In this document: positions 35,515-45,258 of the stretch, piece after piece | How the letters are laid out: each line of letters opens with the position of its first letter | How positions within the stretch are numbered: position 1 is the stretch's first letter | Assembly (NCBI RefSeq): GCF_014196615.1 | Contig: NZ_JACIDY010000007.1 | Span: 62,001-126,000, forward strand | Length of the DNA: 64,000 nt | From: Novosphingobium fluoreni | GTDB taxonomy: Bacteria > Pseudomonadota > Alphaproteobacteria > Sphingomonadales > Sphingomonadaceae | Direction of reading: 5' to 3' | Notes under the pieces: model-generated | Told to the model about the DNA's origin: nothing | Seen by the model: the letters and a program-made list of their open reading frames with translations, nothing else | The model's database searches: none | Translations under genes and position numbers: made by a program

Positions 35515-36933
35515 CTATGGCCTACGAACGAACTGTTCCGGGTCCAGCCCCAGTTCTCCGAGCCGCTTGCGCAAGGTATTGCGATTGATGCCCAGCGCCT
35601 GCGCGGCGCGAACCTGATTGCCGCCGGTTTCCTGCAGAACGAGGGCAAACAAGGGTTTCTCGAACGCCAGCAGCGCCGTTTCATGGATCGTACCAGCGGC
35701 GGGCCGCTCGCTCGTCAGCCAGCGCCGAACCGCTGTTTCCAGATCGAAGCTTTCGCCATCCTCGCCAGATGCGGGTCCATCGCCATCCTCGGGCAGCAAG
35801 GGGGCAACAGCATCGATATCGATCGCTTCCTCACGCGCCAGCAGCGCCAAGCGATAGATAAAATTCTTCAGTTCGCGCACGTTGCCCCGCCAGGGTTGCT
35901 GGCCCAGCAGAATGGCGGCGCGATCCGTCAGATAACGGCGGGGCAAGCCCTCCGTCGTCGCAAGATGCAGGAAATGCCGTGCCAGCGCCGGAACGTCGTC
36001 CGAACGTTCACGCAGCGGCGGCATCGCGATCGGCACGACATTAAGGCGGTAATACAAGTCCTCCCGGAACTGCCCGGCGGCGATCATCGGTTGCAGATCC
36101 TTGTTGGTGGCCGCGATGATCCGGGCATCCACCCTCACCTCGTCACGCCCCCCGACCCGGCGCACAGAGCCGGACTGCAGCGCTCGCAACAACCGCGTCT
36201 GCGCCTGCATCGGCATGTCGCCAATCTCGTCCAGGAACAGCGTACCACCGGCGGCCTGCTCGAACTTCCCGAGATGACGCGCAACAGCTCCCGTGAATGC
36301 GCCCTTCTCGTGCCCGAACAACTCGCTTTCGATCAGTTCAGCGGGAATCGCAGCGGTGTTGACCGCGATGAACGGTCCCGCCCGGCGATGCCCCAATTGA
36401 TGGATCGCCTCCGCCACCAGTTCCTTGCCCGTGCCGGATTCGCCCAGGACCAGCACGGTCAGATCATTGCGTAGCACGCGCGTAATCATGCGATAGACCG
36501 ACTGCATGGCCGCGCTGCGCCCGACAAGAGGCAGCCCGCTGCCGATGGGCTCTTCCCCGTCCAGAGGCGCGGCACTGGCCGAGCCCACCGCCTGGCGGAC
36601 GGTGCGTGCCAGTTCGTCGATATCGAAGGGCTTGGGAAAATACTCGAACGCGCCAGTGTCCGTCGCCCGTACCGCCGTATCCAGCGTGTTCTGGGCCGAA
36701 AGGATGACGATCGGCATATCCCCATGACGATCATGCACATCGCCCAGACTGTCGATCCCATCGCCGTCAGGCAGCATCACGTCGGTCACCAGCGCGGCAA
36801 AGCGGCGCTCGGCCAGCAGCCGGTCACGCTGGGCGATCGTGTCGCAATGGGTGACCTCGAAGCCCTCCGCCTCCAGCGCCGCGGTGATGACCAGGGCGAT
36901 CGAGGCGTCGTCTTCAACCAGCAATACCGTCAT
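35515..36933 (-). CDS. ntrC: Nitrogen regulator NtrC, sigma-54 activator
   Basis: A 472-aa enhancer-binding activator. The receiver domain has D51 (LVTDVMLPDGD), the AAA+ domain the Walker A GESGTGKE, the sigma-54 loop GAFTGA (HEKGAFTGAVARH) and Walker B GTLFLDEIGDMP. The Fis-type DNA-binding helix-turn-helix is near the end (GNQVRAAQALGINRNTLRKR). When phosphorylated by NtrB it activates nitrogen-assimilation promoters. Its ATG overlaps the ntrB stop by 4 bp. Confidence 0.97.
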   Translation of the reverse strand: MTVLLVEDDASIALVITAALEAEGFEVTHCDTIAQRDRLLAERRFAALVTDVMLPDGDGIDSLGDVHDRHGDMPIVILSAQNTLDTAVRATDTGAFEYFPKPFDIDELARTVRQAVGSASAAPLDGEEPIGSGLPLVGRSAAMQSVYRMITRVLRNDLTVLVLGESGTGKELVAEAIHQLGHRRAGPFIAVNTAAIPAELIESELFGHEKGAFTGAVARHLGKFEQAAGGTLFLDEIGDMPMQAQTRLLRALQSGSVRRVGGRDEVRVDARIIAATNKDLQPMIAAGQFREDLYYRLNVVPIAMPPLRERSDDVPALARHFLHLATTEGLPRRYLTDRAAILLGQQPWRGNVRELKNFIYRLALLAREEAIDIDAVAPLLPEDGDGPASGEDGESFDLETAVRRWLTSERPAAGTIHETALLAFEKPLFALVLQETGGNQVRAAQALGINRNTLRKRLGELGLDPEQFVRRP

Positions 36934-38057
36934 GCGTCAGTCTTGCTCCGGTTGCTTGCCCTAGTATGCGCTTCTGGTGCGATCGGCAGGTGTACGCGAA
37001 AATGCGTCCACCCTGTCGCCTCATCCCGCTCATGACCGATGCGGCCACTCATGTCGCGGACCAGCTTGCGCACCAGCGGCAGACCCAGTCCCTGCCCTGA
37101 CTTCTTGGTGGTCACGAACGGTTCGAAGATGTGATCGCGCATCGCGAGCGGCACGCCCAGGCCATTGTCACTCACCCGCAGTTCGATGGGTAGCCTTACC
37201 GGCTGGCCGGAATCCGTCGTGTTAAGCTGCAAACCGCTGGCAAAGCGCGTACGGATAACGACGCGCGCATCGGGCATGTCTGAGCAGGCCTCGCGCGCAT
37301 TGGCGAGCAGGTTGATCATAACTTGCACCAGTCCGTCCGGACTGCCCATCACGGACGGCAGCGAGGGATCGAACTCCTCCTCGATCCGCGCGCCTTTGCC
37401 CGAAGGATCGCCGGCCCTCAGCACATCGATAGCGCGCCGCGCAGCCTCATGCAGGTTGCACGGCTCCACGATCGGCGGCGTCTTGCGGCTGAGCCGCTGC
37501 ATCCGATCGATCAGGGTGGCGATCCGATCGACCTCGCCGGTAATCAGATCGGTCAGCGCCCGATCGCGATCCTCGACTCGCCGGGCAAGAAGCTGCGCCG
37601 CACCGCGAATGCCGGCGAGCGGATTCTTGATCTCGTGCGCCATGATCTCCGGCCCACGCAGCGCCGCGGTGTCCGCGCCTCCGGAGTCCGCCCCGAAAGC
37701 GTCGGTCGGCGTGTTGTCGTGGATGGTCAGCAGCTGCCATCCGGGCCAATCGGCGACCGGGGCAACGGTGATATCGATCCGGCGCGTCCCCTTGTCCCTG
37801 ATCGCGACGACGATCTCGCGCGCGGAAACCGGCGTCTCTTCGTCCTTGATGCGCTCTATCAGACGCTCATCCACAAATGTCAGGATCGCCTCAAGCCGCC
37901 GCCCGGAAAGCCGGCGCATGCTTTGACCCAGGAACTGCTCGGCAGCGGGGTTGGCCGCCGCGATCGTATGGCCCGGCTTCAGCAGTAGAACGGCGTGGGG
38001 CAGACTGGCCAGCTGGCGATGCGGCTCCGGCATCGCGGTACGCGGATTATGGCTCAT
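36930..38057 (-). CDS. ntrB: Nitrogen sensor kinase NtrB
   Basis: A 375-aa soluble histidine kinase/phosphatase controlling NtrC, normally under PII protein control. It has an N-terminal PAS domain (AVLLLKPGHTIAAANPAAEQF), the His box MAHEIKNPLAGIRGAA, and an HATPase (RVSDNGLGVPLAM, GQGLGLPLVRKL). The start at 38057 is chosen because earlier in-frame codons would run into dusB, 22 bp away. No membrane segments are seen. Confidence 0.95.
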   Translation of the reverse strand: MSHNPRTAMPEPHRQLASLPHAVLLLKPGHTIAAANPAAEQFLGQSMRRLSGRRLEAILTFVDERLIERIKDEETPVSAREIVVAIRDKGTRRIDITVAPVADWPGWQLLTIHDNTPTDAFGADSGGADTAALRGPEIMAHEIKNPLAGIRGAAQLLARRVEDRDRALTDLITGEVDRIATLIDRMQRLSRKTPPIVEPCNLHEAARRAIDVLRAGDPSGKGARIEEEFDPSLPSVMGSPDGLVQVMINLLANAREACSDMPDARVVIRTRFASGLQLNTTDSGQPVRLPIELRVSDNGLGVPLAMRDHIFEPFVTTKKSGQGLGLPLVRKLVRDMSGRIGHERDEATGWTHFRVHLPIAPEAHTRASNRSKTDA

Positions 38058-38079
38058 GAGGCCGCTCGACCGGGTGCCG

Positions 38080-39096
38080 CTACGCAGCCTTACGCTCCCG
38101 CCAAGGTGCATAGAACTCCGCCAGCGTCTCCATCACTTCTTTCGGGTCGTCGATGAAATTCACGCGGTTGCGCATCTCGGCGGAGCCGGGCAGCCCTTTG
38201 GTGTACCATCCCAGATGCTTGCGAGCCATTCTCACACCCGTGTCCTGGCCGTAGAGCGACAACATCGCTGCGTAATGTTCGCAGATCAGATCGAACTGCG
38301 CCCCGGTCGATGGTGCCGCCATGTGTCCGCCCGTGCGCCACCAGTGCATGACCTGGCCGAGCACCCACGGCTTGCCGTAAGCGCCCCGCCCGATCATCAC
38401 CCCGTCCGCGCCGGACTGTTCCAGCGCGGTCGCGGCGTCCGCGATCTCACAGATGTCTCCATTGACGAGGACCGGCAGCGTCACCGCTTCTTTTACGCGG
38501 CGCACGAATGCCCAATCGGCTTCGCCCTTGTACATCTGGTTGCGGGTGCGTCCGTGAACAGTGATCATCTTTGCGCCAAGGTCTTCGGCGATGCGGGCCA
38601 ACTCCGGCGCGTTCAGGCTGTCATGGCACCAGCCCATGCGCATCTTCACGGTGACCGGTACGTCTACCGCCTTCACGCAGGCGTCGATCAAGGCGGCAGC
38701 GAGCTTCAGATCACGCATCAATGCAGACCCGGCATCGCCGTTCGTCACCTTGCGGACGGGGCAGCCCATGTTGATATCGACGATCGCCGCGCCGCGATCG
38801 GCGGAAAGCTTCGCCGCTTCCGCCATTTGCGCCGGCTCGCAACCTACCAGCTGCATCGACACGGGCTCTTCCGACAAGTCCCACGCCGCCTTCTGAACGG
38901 ACTGGCGCGTCTCGCGGATCGCGGCGGGGCTGGCGATCATCTCGGTGACATTCAGGCCCGACCCGAACCGGCGCACCAGCTTGCGGAAAGGCAGATCGGT
39001 GACCCCGGTCATCGGTGCTAGAACGACCGGGCACGCGATCTCGATCGGCCCGACATGAATGGGCTTCAAAGCGGGCGGGGCGGGGAGATCGGTCAT
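38080..39096 (-). CDS. dusB: tRNA dihydrouridine synthase
   Basis: A 338-aa FMN-dependent TIM-barrel enzyme reducing uridine to dihydrouridine in the D-loop of tRNAs. It has [20 protein letters not shown] at the start, the catalytic Cys in [10 protein letters not shown], and VKMRMGW, HGRT and GRGAYGKPW segments binding FMN. It leads the dusB-ntrB-ntrC block, a classic alphaproteobacterial order. ATG 39096 is used; further upstream it would overlap the divergent ispDF. Confidence 0.94.
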   Translation of the reverse strand: MTDLPAPPALKPIHVGPIEIACPVVLAPMTGVTDLPFRKLVRRFGSGLNVTEMIASPAAIRETRQSVQKAAWDLSEEPVSMQLVGCEPAQMAEAAKLSADRGAAIVDINMGCPVRKVTNGDAGSALMRDLKLAAALIDACVKAVDVPVTVKMRMGWCHDSLNAPELARIAEDLGAKMITVHGRTRNQMYKGEADWAFVRRVKEAVTLPVLVNGDICEIADAATALEQSGADGVMIGRGAYGKPWVLGQVMHWWRTGGHMAAPSTGAQFDLICEHYAAMLSLYGQDTGVRMARKHLGWYTKGLPGSAEMRNRVNFIDDPKEVMETLAEFYAPWRERKAA

Positions 39097-39173
39097 CGTC
39101 AAAGCACTGCCTAAAAAACAGGCAGCGCATAGTCCATTGCTTGGGCAGCGGCAAGGGATTACCGGGCCCAGCC

Positions 39174-40322
39174 ATGTCATTGGACCATGAACTGCCCGCC
39201 GCGGCCGGGATCGTCGTTGCTGCCGGTCAAGGCCTTCGCGCCGGGCAGCCGCTGCCTAAGCAATTCGCGGTATGGCGGGGTAAGCCGGTCGTCCGGCACT
39301 CGGTCGAAGCGCTGCTATCCGCCGGGGTGAAACCGATCATCGTGGTCATCCCAGAGGACGCGGCCGACATGGCGGATGCGGCTTTGCAGGGTCTGGCCGA
39401 CGTCCGCTGCATCGTGGGCGGGGCGAACCGGCAGGATTCGGTGCGTCGCGGGCTTGAGGCCTTGGCGACAGAGCCGCCGGAACACGTACTGATCCACGAT
39501 GCGGCGCGCCCCGGCCTACCCCATTCGGTCATCGCCCGCCTTCGCACCGCGCTTGGCCACCAGCCTGGCGCAATTCCCGTCCTGCCGGTGGTGGACAGCC
39601 TGGCCCACGCAGACGGATCGGTGATGGGCGCTCCCGCTCCGCGCGAGGCCTTGCGGCGGGTGCAGACCCCGCAGGCCTTTCGGTTTTCTTATATCTTGCG
39701 GGCACATAGGGACTGGACCGGGGAGACAACCGCAGGTGACGACGCGCAAGTCGCCCAGGCCGCCGGTTTGACGATCGCCTTGGTCGAAGGAGATGAAACC
39801 TTGCAAAAACTCACGTTCGCCAGCGACTTTGCCGCCGATACCCCGCCGATCCGTATCGGCTCCGGATACGATGTGCATCGCTTGGAGGACGGGGAGGAGC
39901 TTTGGCTGTGCGGGGTAAAGATCGAACATCACCAGGGGCTTGCCGGCCATAGTGACGCCGACGTTGCCATTCATGCTTTGGTGGACGCGATGCTGGGCGC
40001 AATGGGCGATGGCGATATCGGCCAGCACTTTCCTCCCTCCGATGCACAATGGCGCGGAGCATCTTCCGACCGCTTTCTGGCTCACGCCGTCGGTATCGTC
40101 GCCAAGGGCGGCTATCGCCTGGGCAATGCCGATGTCACGATCATCTGCGAAGCGCCGAAGATCGGCCCCTACCGCGACACCATGCGTGATCGCCTGGCGG
40201 CGATACTGGGCGTTGACAAGAGCCTGGTGAGCGTCAAGGCAACGACGACCGAAAAGCTCGGATTCACTGGTCGGGGCGAAGGGATCGCGGCCCAGGCTGT
40301 GGTCAGCCTCGTTCGGAACTGA
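39174..40322 (+). CDS. ispDF: Bifunctional IspD/IspF isoprenoid synthesis enzyme
   Basis: A 382-aa fusion. The IspD part (about 1-220; [25 protein letters not shown]) is a cytidylyltransferase making CDP-methylerythritol. The IspF part (from ~228; [38 protein letters not shown]) makes the cyclodiphosphate. IspF zinc ligands D and H in YDVHR are visible. The fusion, skipping IspE, is common in alpha- and epsilonproteobacteria. ATG 39174 lies 77 bp from the divergent dusB start. Confidence 0.96.
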   Translation: MSLDHELPAAAGIVVAAGQGLRAGQPLPKQFAVWRGKPVVRHSVEALLSAGVKPIIVVIPEDAADMADAALQGLADVRCIVGGANRQDSVRRGLEALATEPPEHVLIHDAARPGLPHSVIARLRTALGHQPGAIPVLPVVDSLAHADGSVMGAPAPREALRRVQTPQAFRFSYILRAHRDWTGETTAGDDAQVAQAAGLTIALVEGDETLQKLTFASDFAADTPPIRIGSGYDVHRLEDGEELWLCGVKIEHHQGLAGHSDADVAIHALVDAMLGAMGDGDIGQHFPPSDAQWRGASSDRFLAHAVGIVAKGGYRLGNADVTIICEAPKIGPYRDTMRDRLAAILGVDKSLVSVKATTTEKLGFTGRGEGIAAQAVVSLVRN

Positions 40323-40333
40323 AAGGCCTAACC

Positions 40334-40861
40334 ATGCGCAAAATCGCCACTTTCCTTGTCGGAACCCTGATTGCGCTGCCCGGCATCGCACATGCGGCCC
40401 AGCCCTGCCTCACTCCGGCAGAGGCATCGTCGCTGGCGGCCTATGCCCTCCCCGCCGCTATCACCGGCACCACGAAGCGCTGCGCGGCGACACTCGCCCC
40501 CACCGCCTATTTGCGCAAGAGCGGCGCCGAGCTGGCAACCCGCTACTCCGCGCGAAAGGCGCAGAACTGGCCGCAGGCCCGCGCCGCGTTCTTCAAGATC
40601 GGCGGCACCAAGCAGAACGAGAGCAGCGACTTGTTGAACCAGCTTCCCGATCCATCGCTGCAGCAGATGCTGGACGCGATCATCGAAGGCATGGTGGCGC
40701 AGGAAATCCCGGCCGCCAAGTGCGGTGAGATCGACCGTATAGTCGGCCTGCTCGCCCCCCTTCCGGCGCAGAACACCGCCAATCTGATCGCCGTCGTCAT
40801 CGGTCTGGGCAGCAAAACGGGCAAAGCCGCGACTGACAAGTTCGCGATCTGCAAGAGCTGA
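40334..40861 (+). CDS. Secreted four-cysteine protein of unknown function
   Basis: A 175-aa protein with a clear signal peptide (FLVGTLIALPGIAHA). The mature part has four cysteines at positions 25, 50, 130 and 173, spaced to allow two disulfide bonds, and is mostly helical. It follows ispDF by 11 bp and precedes the PncC-like gene by 5 bp, so it is probably co-transcribed. The family is not recognised. Confidence 0.7.
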   Translation: MRKIATFLVGTLIALPGIAHAAQPCLTPAEASSLAAYALPAAITGTTKRCAATLAPTAYLRKSGAELATRYSARKAQNWPQARAAFFKIGGTKQNESSDLLNQLPDPSLQQMLDAIIEGMVAQEIPAAKCGEIDRIVGLLAPLPAQNTANLIAVVIGLGSKTGKAATDKFAICKS

Positions 40862-40866
40862 CCGGC

Positions 40867-41370
40867 GTGACCTCTGCCATTCTTTCGGACGAAGTGGTCG
40901 CGCTGGCCCGGCGCGTCATCACCGAGAATGCGGCGATAAAGCGCAAAGTGGCGGTAGCAGAAAGCTGCACCGGCGGTTTGGTGTGCGCCGCCTTGACCGA
41001 GATTGCCGGCTCGTCGGCAGTGCTGGACCGTGGCTTCGTGACGTATTCGAACGAGGCCAAGCAGCAATCGCTCGGGGTGTCGGAGGATATCCTGGAGGCG
41101 TTTGGCGCGGTCTCGCCCGCCACGGCCTGGGCGATGGCACAAGGCGCATTGCGCAACAGCGAGGCGGATGTCGCGGTGGCGATCAGCGGCATTGCCGGGC
41201 CCGACGGCGGCAGTCCGCTGAAGCCGGTCGGCACGGTCGTGTTCGCTTGTGCCTTGCGGGATCAGCCCAACGAAAGCGTCAATGCCGAGCAGCGGATGCT
41301 GGACGGCAAGGACCGCAGCGAGATCCGCCTTCAGGCGACGCTAGTCGCGCTCGAGCTGTTATTGCCGTAG
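40867..41370 (+). CDS. pncC: CinA-C/PncC nicotinamide-nucleotide amidase
   Basis: A 167-aa stand-alone CinA C-terminal domain, the form that deamidates nicotinamide mononucleotide in NAD salvage. It has AESCTGGLVCAALTEIAGSS with the catalytic Ser, GFVTYSNEAKQQSLGV, and GIAGPDGGS. The start is GTG. The last 40 bp overlap the convergent Coq10-type gene. Confidence 0.88.
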   Translation: MTSAILSDEVVALARRVITENAAIKRKVAVAESCTGGLVCAALTEIAGSSAVLDRGFVTYSNEAKQQSLGVSEDILEAFGAVSPATAWAMAQGALRNSEADVAVAISGIAGPDGGSPLKPVGTVVFACALRDQPNESVNAEQRMLDGKDRSEIRLQATLVALELLLP

Positions 41371-41789
41371 AGTACTGCCGCCCGCTCTTCGAACGCGGAC
41401 ACCATCTTGCGGAACGCCCGGTCGAAATACTGGCCGGCGATCTTCTCGAACAGCGGATTGCGGAAGGCAAAGTCGACGCAAAAGTCGATCTCGCAACCGC
41501 CATCGACATTCCGGAAGGTCCAGGTGTTGTCCAGATCGCGCAAGGGCCCGTCGACGTAATTCACCCGAATCAGATCAGCCCGATGCTTCTCGACGCGTGA
41601 AGTGAATTTCTCCTTCAGCGCCTTGAAGCCCACCAACATGTCGGCCACCATTTCGGTATCACTGTCAGACCGGACGCGGGTGGCCAGGACCCAGGGCAGG
41701 AACTCAGGATAACGATCCACGTCAGCGACCAGATCGAACATCTGCTCGGCGGTATAAGGCATTGCGCGCGTTTCGCGAATTCCCGGCAT
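41331..41789 (-). CDS. Coq10/RatA-type START-domain ubiquinone-binding protein
   Basis: A 152-aa START-fold protein (MFDLVADVDRYPEFLPWV near the start, then VRVNYVDGPLRDLDN...WTFRN) of the polyketide cyclase/coenzyme Q-binding family. Members chaperone ubiquinone or act like RatA. It begins in a TGATG overlap with the lipA stop, so the two are translationally coupled. Its last 40 bp overlap the convergent pncC. Confidence 0.88.
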   Translation of the reverse strand: MPGIRETRAMPYTAEQMFDLVADVDRYPEFLPWVLATRVRSDSDTEMVADMLVGFKALKEKFTSRVEKHRADLIRVNYVDGPLRDLDNTWTFRNVDGGCEIDFCVDFAFRNPLFEKIAGQYFDRAFRKMVSAFEERAAVLYGNNSSSATSVA

Positions 41790-42745
41790 CAGCGCGACGC
41801 TCCGCCCTGCGCCGCCTTGGCTAGCTGAGCTTCACGCGCCGCGCGCATCTCGGCAAAATCCTTGCCGGCGTGATAGCTGGATCGAGTCAGCGGCGATGAT
41901 GCCACCTGCAGAAAGCCCTTGGCCCGCGCGATCGCGCCGTAAGCGGCAAATGCCTGCGGGGTCACGAACTCCATGACCTCGGTATGTTTGGGCGTCGGAC
42001 GCAGGTACTGGCCCATCGTCAGGAAATCGATGTCGGCGCAGCGCATGTCGTCCATCACCTGATGAACCTCCAACCGCTGCTCGCCCAAACCCAGCATCAC
42101 GCCCGACTTGGTGAAGATCGACGGGTCATGCCGCTTCACTTCTTCCAGCAGCCGCAGCGACGCATAATAGCGCGCGCCCGGTCGGATCGTTGGGTACAGC
42201 CGGGGCACGGTTTCCAGGTTATGATTGTAGACATCCGGCCGCGCCGTGACGATCGCCTCTACCGCGCGGCGCATCTTGCCCCGGAAGTCCGGCGTCAGGA
42301 TCTCGATCGTCGTGTTCGGGGTGTTCGCCCGCAGCGCCTCGATCACCTTGACGAATTGTGAGGCTCCGCCGTCCGGCAGATCGTCGCGATCGACCGAGGT
42401 GATGACGATGTGCTCCAACCCCAGCTTCGCCGCGGCTTCCGCCACATGGGCTGGCTCATCTACGTCGACTCGGCCGGGCATCCCGGTCTTGACGTTGCAG
42501 AACGCGCAGGCCCGGGTGCAGGTATCACCCAGGATCATCACGGTGGCGTGCTTCTTCGTCCAGCATTCGCCGATATTCGGGCAAGCCGCTTCTTCACACA
42601 CGGTGTTGAGCTTCAGGTCGCGCATCAACTTGCGCGTTTCAGCATAGCCTTGCGATGTCGGCGCCTTGACGCGAATCCAGTCCGGCTTCCGAGCGCGGGG
42701 CGGGTTTTCTGGAGCGATCGCGGGAGTTGAGGACAAGTCGTTCAT
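41789..42745 (-). CDS. lipA: Lipoyl synthase
   Basis: A 318-aa radical-SAM enzyme inserting sulfur into octanoyl groups to make lipoate, needed by the pyruvate dehydrogenase subunits in this window. The SAM cluster motif is [10 protein letters not shown] (CX3CX2C), and the auxiliary cluster cysteines lie in [12 protein letters not shown]. An RSSYHAG segment near the C terminus provides the Ser ligand. Start at 42745, after which conserved sequence begins. Confidence 0.97.
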   Translation of the reverse strand: MNDLSSTPAIAPENPPRARKPDWIRVKAPTSQGYAETRKLMRDLKLNTVCEEAACPNIGECWTKKHATVMILGDTCTRACAFCNVKTGMPGRVDVDEPAHVAEAAAKLGLEHIVITSVDRDDLPDGGASQFVKVIEALRANTPNTTIEILTPDFRGKMRRAVEAIVTARPDVYNHNLETVPRLYPTIRPGARYYASLRLLEEVKRHDPSIFTKSGVMLGLGEQRLEVHQVMDDMRCADIDFLTMGQYLRPTPKHTEVMEFVTPQAFAAYGAIARAKGFLQVASSPLTRSSYHAGKDFAEMRAAREAQLAKAAQGGASR

Positions 42746-42810
42746 GCCGCCCAGATAGTCACATGCATAAGGCCTTGCCAGTGCCAATCTCCCTAGCCAA
42801 GAAGAACGCC

Positions 42811-43476
42811 ATGACAGAGCCCACCACAGACTCGCCCGCTTCTCCCCTCGACACGCTGATCGATGGCTATCGGCGATTTCGCGAAGGAGGCTGGAAAACC
42901 CAGCGTGAGAAATGGAACACCCTGAGCGAGGGGCAACAGCCCGACGTCATGGTGATCGCCTGTTCGGATAGCCGCGTCGATCCCTCGCAAATCTTCGATG
43001 TCGATCCGGGTGAGATCTTCGTCGTACGCAACGTGGCAGCGCTGGTCCCGCCTTTTGAGACCACACCGGGCCACCATGGCGTGTCTGCCGCGCTGGAATT
43101 CGCCGTGCAGGTACTGAAGGTCAAGGAAGTCATGGTCATGGGCCATGGCCTATGCGGTGGCTGCAAGGCCTCGCTCACCCAGTCGCTTCACGGCGCGGAA
43201 CCGGGCGAAGGTGGCTTTGTGGCGAACTGGATCTCGCTTCTGGACGAGGCGCGTAACGATGTCGCAAGCAAGATGGGTACCGAAGGCCGCGATGCGGAGC
43301 GCGCGATGGAGCAGGCTGCGGTTCGGGTCAGCCTGGATAACCTGATGACGTTCCCGTGCGTGCGCAGCAAGGTGAAGGACGGCAGCCTGCGCCTGCGCGG
43401 CGCTTTCTTCGCCATCACCGACGGCGTGCTGCACGTCATGGACGAAGAAACGCGCGAATTCTCACCGGCTGTATAG
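42811..43476 (+). CDS. Beta-class carbonic anhydrase
   Basis: A 221-aa enzyme interconverting CO2 and bicarbonate. Zinc ligands are visible in [11 protein letters not shown] (C, D) and HGLCGGCKA (H, C). Of the two candidate Met starts, 42811 is preferred because upstream residues are unlike the family. It is the first of two beta-carbonic anhydrases in the window; unlike the second it is not next to a transporter. Confidence 0.94.
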   Translation: MTEPTTDSPASPLDTLIDGYRRFREGGWKTQREKWNTLSEGQQPDVMVIACSDSRVDPSQIFDVDPGEIFVVRNVAALVPPFETTPGHHGVSAALEFAVQVLKVKEVMVMGHGLCGGCKASLTQSLHGAEPGEGGFVANWISLLDEARNDVASKMGTEGRDAERAMEQAAVRVSLDNLMTFPCVRSKVKDGSLRLRGAFFAITDGVLHVMDEETREFSPAV

Positions 43477-43521
43477 TGGCCGCGGCCCCTGCATTGGCCG
43501 CTAATCAAACCCGCACAAGAA

Positions 43522-43547
43522 AGGGCGCCGGAGATTTCCGGCGCCCT
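43522..43547. terminator. Bidirectional rho-independent terminator
   Basis: An 11-bp perfect stem (AGGGCGCCGGA and TCCGGCGCCCT) with a 4-nt loop, flanked by A-rich sequence on the left and CTTTGATT on the right. It sits between the convergent carbonic anhydrase and repeat-protein genes and can end both transcripts. Confidence 0.85.
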
Positions 43548-43575
43548 CTTTGATTCAGCGTTTAAGCGACCTGCT

Positions 43576-44952
43576 TCAGCTGGCGGGGGCAGCCGTCGGA
43601 GCGGCGGCGCCGGTCTTGCTCTTGGCGTAGGCGCTCCACATCTTGGCGACCGGAAGGCGCGTGGGCGACGTGATCTGCGCGAACGTGCTTTGCGCCTCAG
43701 CATACTTGCCCTGATCGGCCTGAGCGATGCCGATGCGGGTCAGGACGCGATCCTTCTCGCCACCGGCCTTGGGCAAGGCCAGCTTGTAGAGTTCTTCGGC
43801 CTTGGCGGGCTGTTCGTAGCTGAGGAATGCGTCGGCCGCACCGTTGATCGCGGCGAACGAAGCCGAGGATGCGCGCGCCTCCTTCTCATAAGTCGGCAGG
43901 CCGTTACGGTCGGCAGTGACACGGCTCTGCGCTACGCTGCGATAATCGGCAACTTCACCAGCGGTCAGCTTGCCGGCGGCGATGCCCTGGTCGATGATCT
44001 TCAGGGTTTCGCCCGGCGAACGACGGGGGTCGGCATCCTGAATGTACGACAGGTAATCCCCCTTATCGTTCATCGAGCCAGTGCGCGCCATCAAGCGCAT
44101 GAGATCGAGGTTCTCCTGCGCGCCCATGTTCTTGTTGAGCGAGCGCACCACCTGCAGGGCCGACTGCCAGCTGGCTGGGGTCGGGTAGTACTGCACCAGC
44201 TGCGCCGAAAGGTCGGTGGCAGGTCCAACCTGCTTGGCATCGTAGGCGGCCTGCAGCGCGGTACGCAGCGCTCCATCGCTGGGCTTGCCGCCGGCAGCCT
44301 TCGCCTTGTCGATCTCGGCCTGCGACAGGGCCAGTGCAGCGCCGGAATTGTTCGTGCGCTTGTAGGCATCCGCCAGAACTTTGTCGATCATGCCCTGCTG
44401 ATCGCGATAGCCGCTGTCATAAGACGGCTTCAGGTACTGCACCGCACCGGCATAATCGCCGGTCTGATAAGCGGTAACACCTGCCAAGTACTGCAGTTGG
44501 CCCATCTGCTCGGGCTTGGCCGCACCGCTGTTGATCATCATAACCAGGCCCTTGTTCTGCAGGGCCGGGTCATTCTTCAGGACGCCGACGTTGCGCGTCA
44601 GCTCGCCCAGCTTGATCTTGTCGAGCGGAGTCGTCGCGGCGGCACCAATCGCGGCCAGCTTCGCGTCCGCGCCACCCAGGGCCGCATCGACTTCTGCCGC
44701 AGCCGCCGTCTTGGCCGCCGGGGTCTGAGCGGCCGAGGCCTTGTCAGTCGCAGCCTTTACCGCCGGGTTGGCTTCCGCCCCGCTTACGGCCTTGTCGAAT
44801 TCAGCGGCAGCAGCCGAAAACTCCTTGGAGAAGGAGCCGGAAACCTTTTCCTTCTTCGCGGCGAATGCCGGCGACGAGGATACGGCAGCAGTCAGCCCCC
44901 CGGAGATAGCAACAGCGAGGGCAATACGTGAAATCAGAAACTTGCGAGCCAT
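43576..44952 (-). CDS. Secreted repeat protein, TPR-like
   Basis: A 458-aa exported protein. A signal peptide (ALAVAISGGLTAAVSSSPAFA) leads to an Ala/Lys-rich helical region, then helix-turn-helix repeats with TPR character (LAGVTAYQTGDYAGAVQYLKP, RTNNSGAALALSQAEIDKA, KAEELYKLALPK) and an Ala/Pro tail. TPR proteins usually act as protein-binding scaffolds; the partner is unknown. The start at 44952 is picked for its AGAGGAG site 9 nt upstream. Confidence 0.75.
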   Translation of the reverse strand: MARKFLISRIALAVAISGGLTAAVSSSPAFAAKKEKVSGSFSKEFSAAAAEFDKAVSGAEANPAVKAATDKASAAQTPAAKTAAAAEVDAALGGADAKLAAIGAAATTPLDKIKLGELTRNVGVLKNDPALQNKGLVMMINSGAAKPEQMGQLQYLAGVTAYQTGDYAGAVQYLKPSYDSGYRDQQGMIDKVLADAYKRTNNSGAALALSQAEIDKAKAAGGKPSDGALRTALQAAYDAKQVGPATDLSAQLVQYYPTPASWQSALQVVRSLNKNMGAQENLDLMRLMARTGSMNDKGDYLSYIQDADPRRSPGETLKIIDQGIAAGKLTAGEVADYRSVAQSRVTADRNGLPTYEKEARASSASFAAINGAADAFLSYEQPAKAEELYKLALPKAGGEKDRVLTRIGIAQADQGKYAEAQSTFAQITSPTRLPVAKMWSAYAKSKTGAAAPTAAPAS

Positions 44953-45258
44953 TCCGGCCAACTCCTCTCAACATCCGCGGGTGAATGGGTGATATCCCAC
45001 TTCGGCCCAGCGCCAAAAATCGTGCCAGTCATGGCGGCGATTGAGCCGCATGACAACCAGGGTCCGACTAGAACCTCGCCGCTGAACGCGAATTGAATGT
45101 GGTTTGTTGCAGGAAGATGCAGCCGTTCCTTCACTTTGATATGTGGAAAATGCCGCTCGCAGCTCATGCGTGACCGATGCATGACTGGCATTCCGGTGAA
45201 GCTTGGCCTAGGGCCGAGGTTCGCACATCCCCGCCAACAGAGAAACGACAAGTAGCGC
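44953..45258. other. 306-bp intergenic region between divergent genes
   Basis: The region separates the leftward repeat protein from gyrA. It must hold promoters for both. No RNA gene, perfect dyad or convincing sigma-70 promoter pair was found; an AT-richer stretch (CACTTTGATATGTGG) near 45137 is the best candidate for the gyrA side. Confidence 0.5.
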
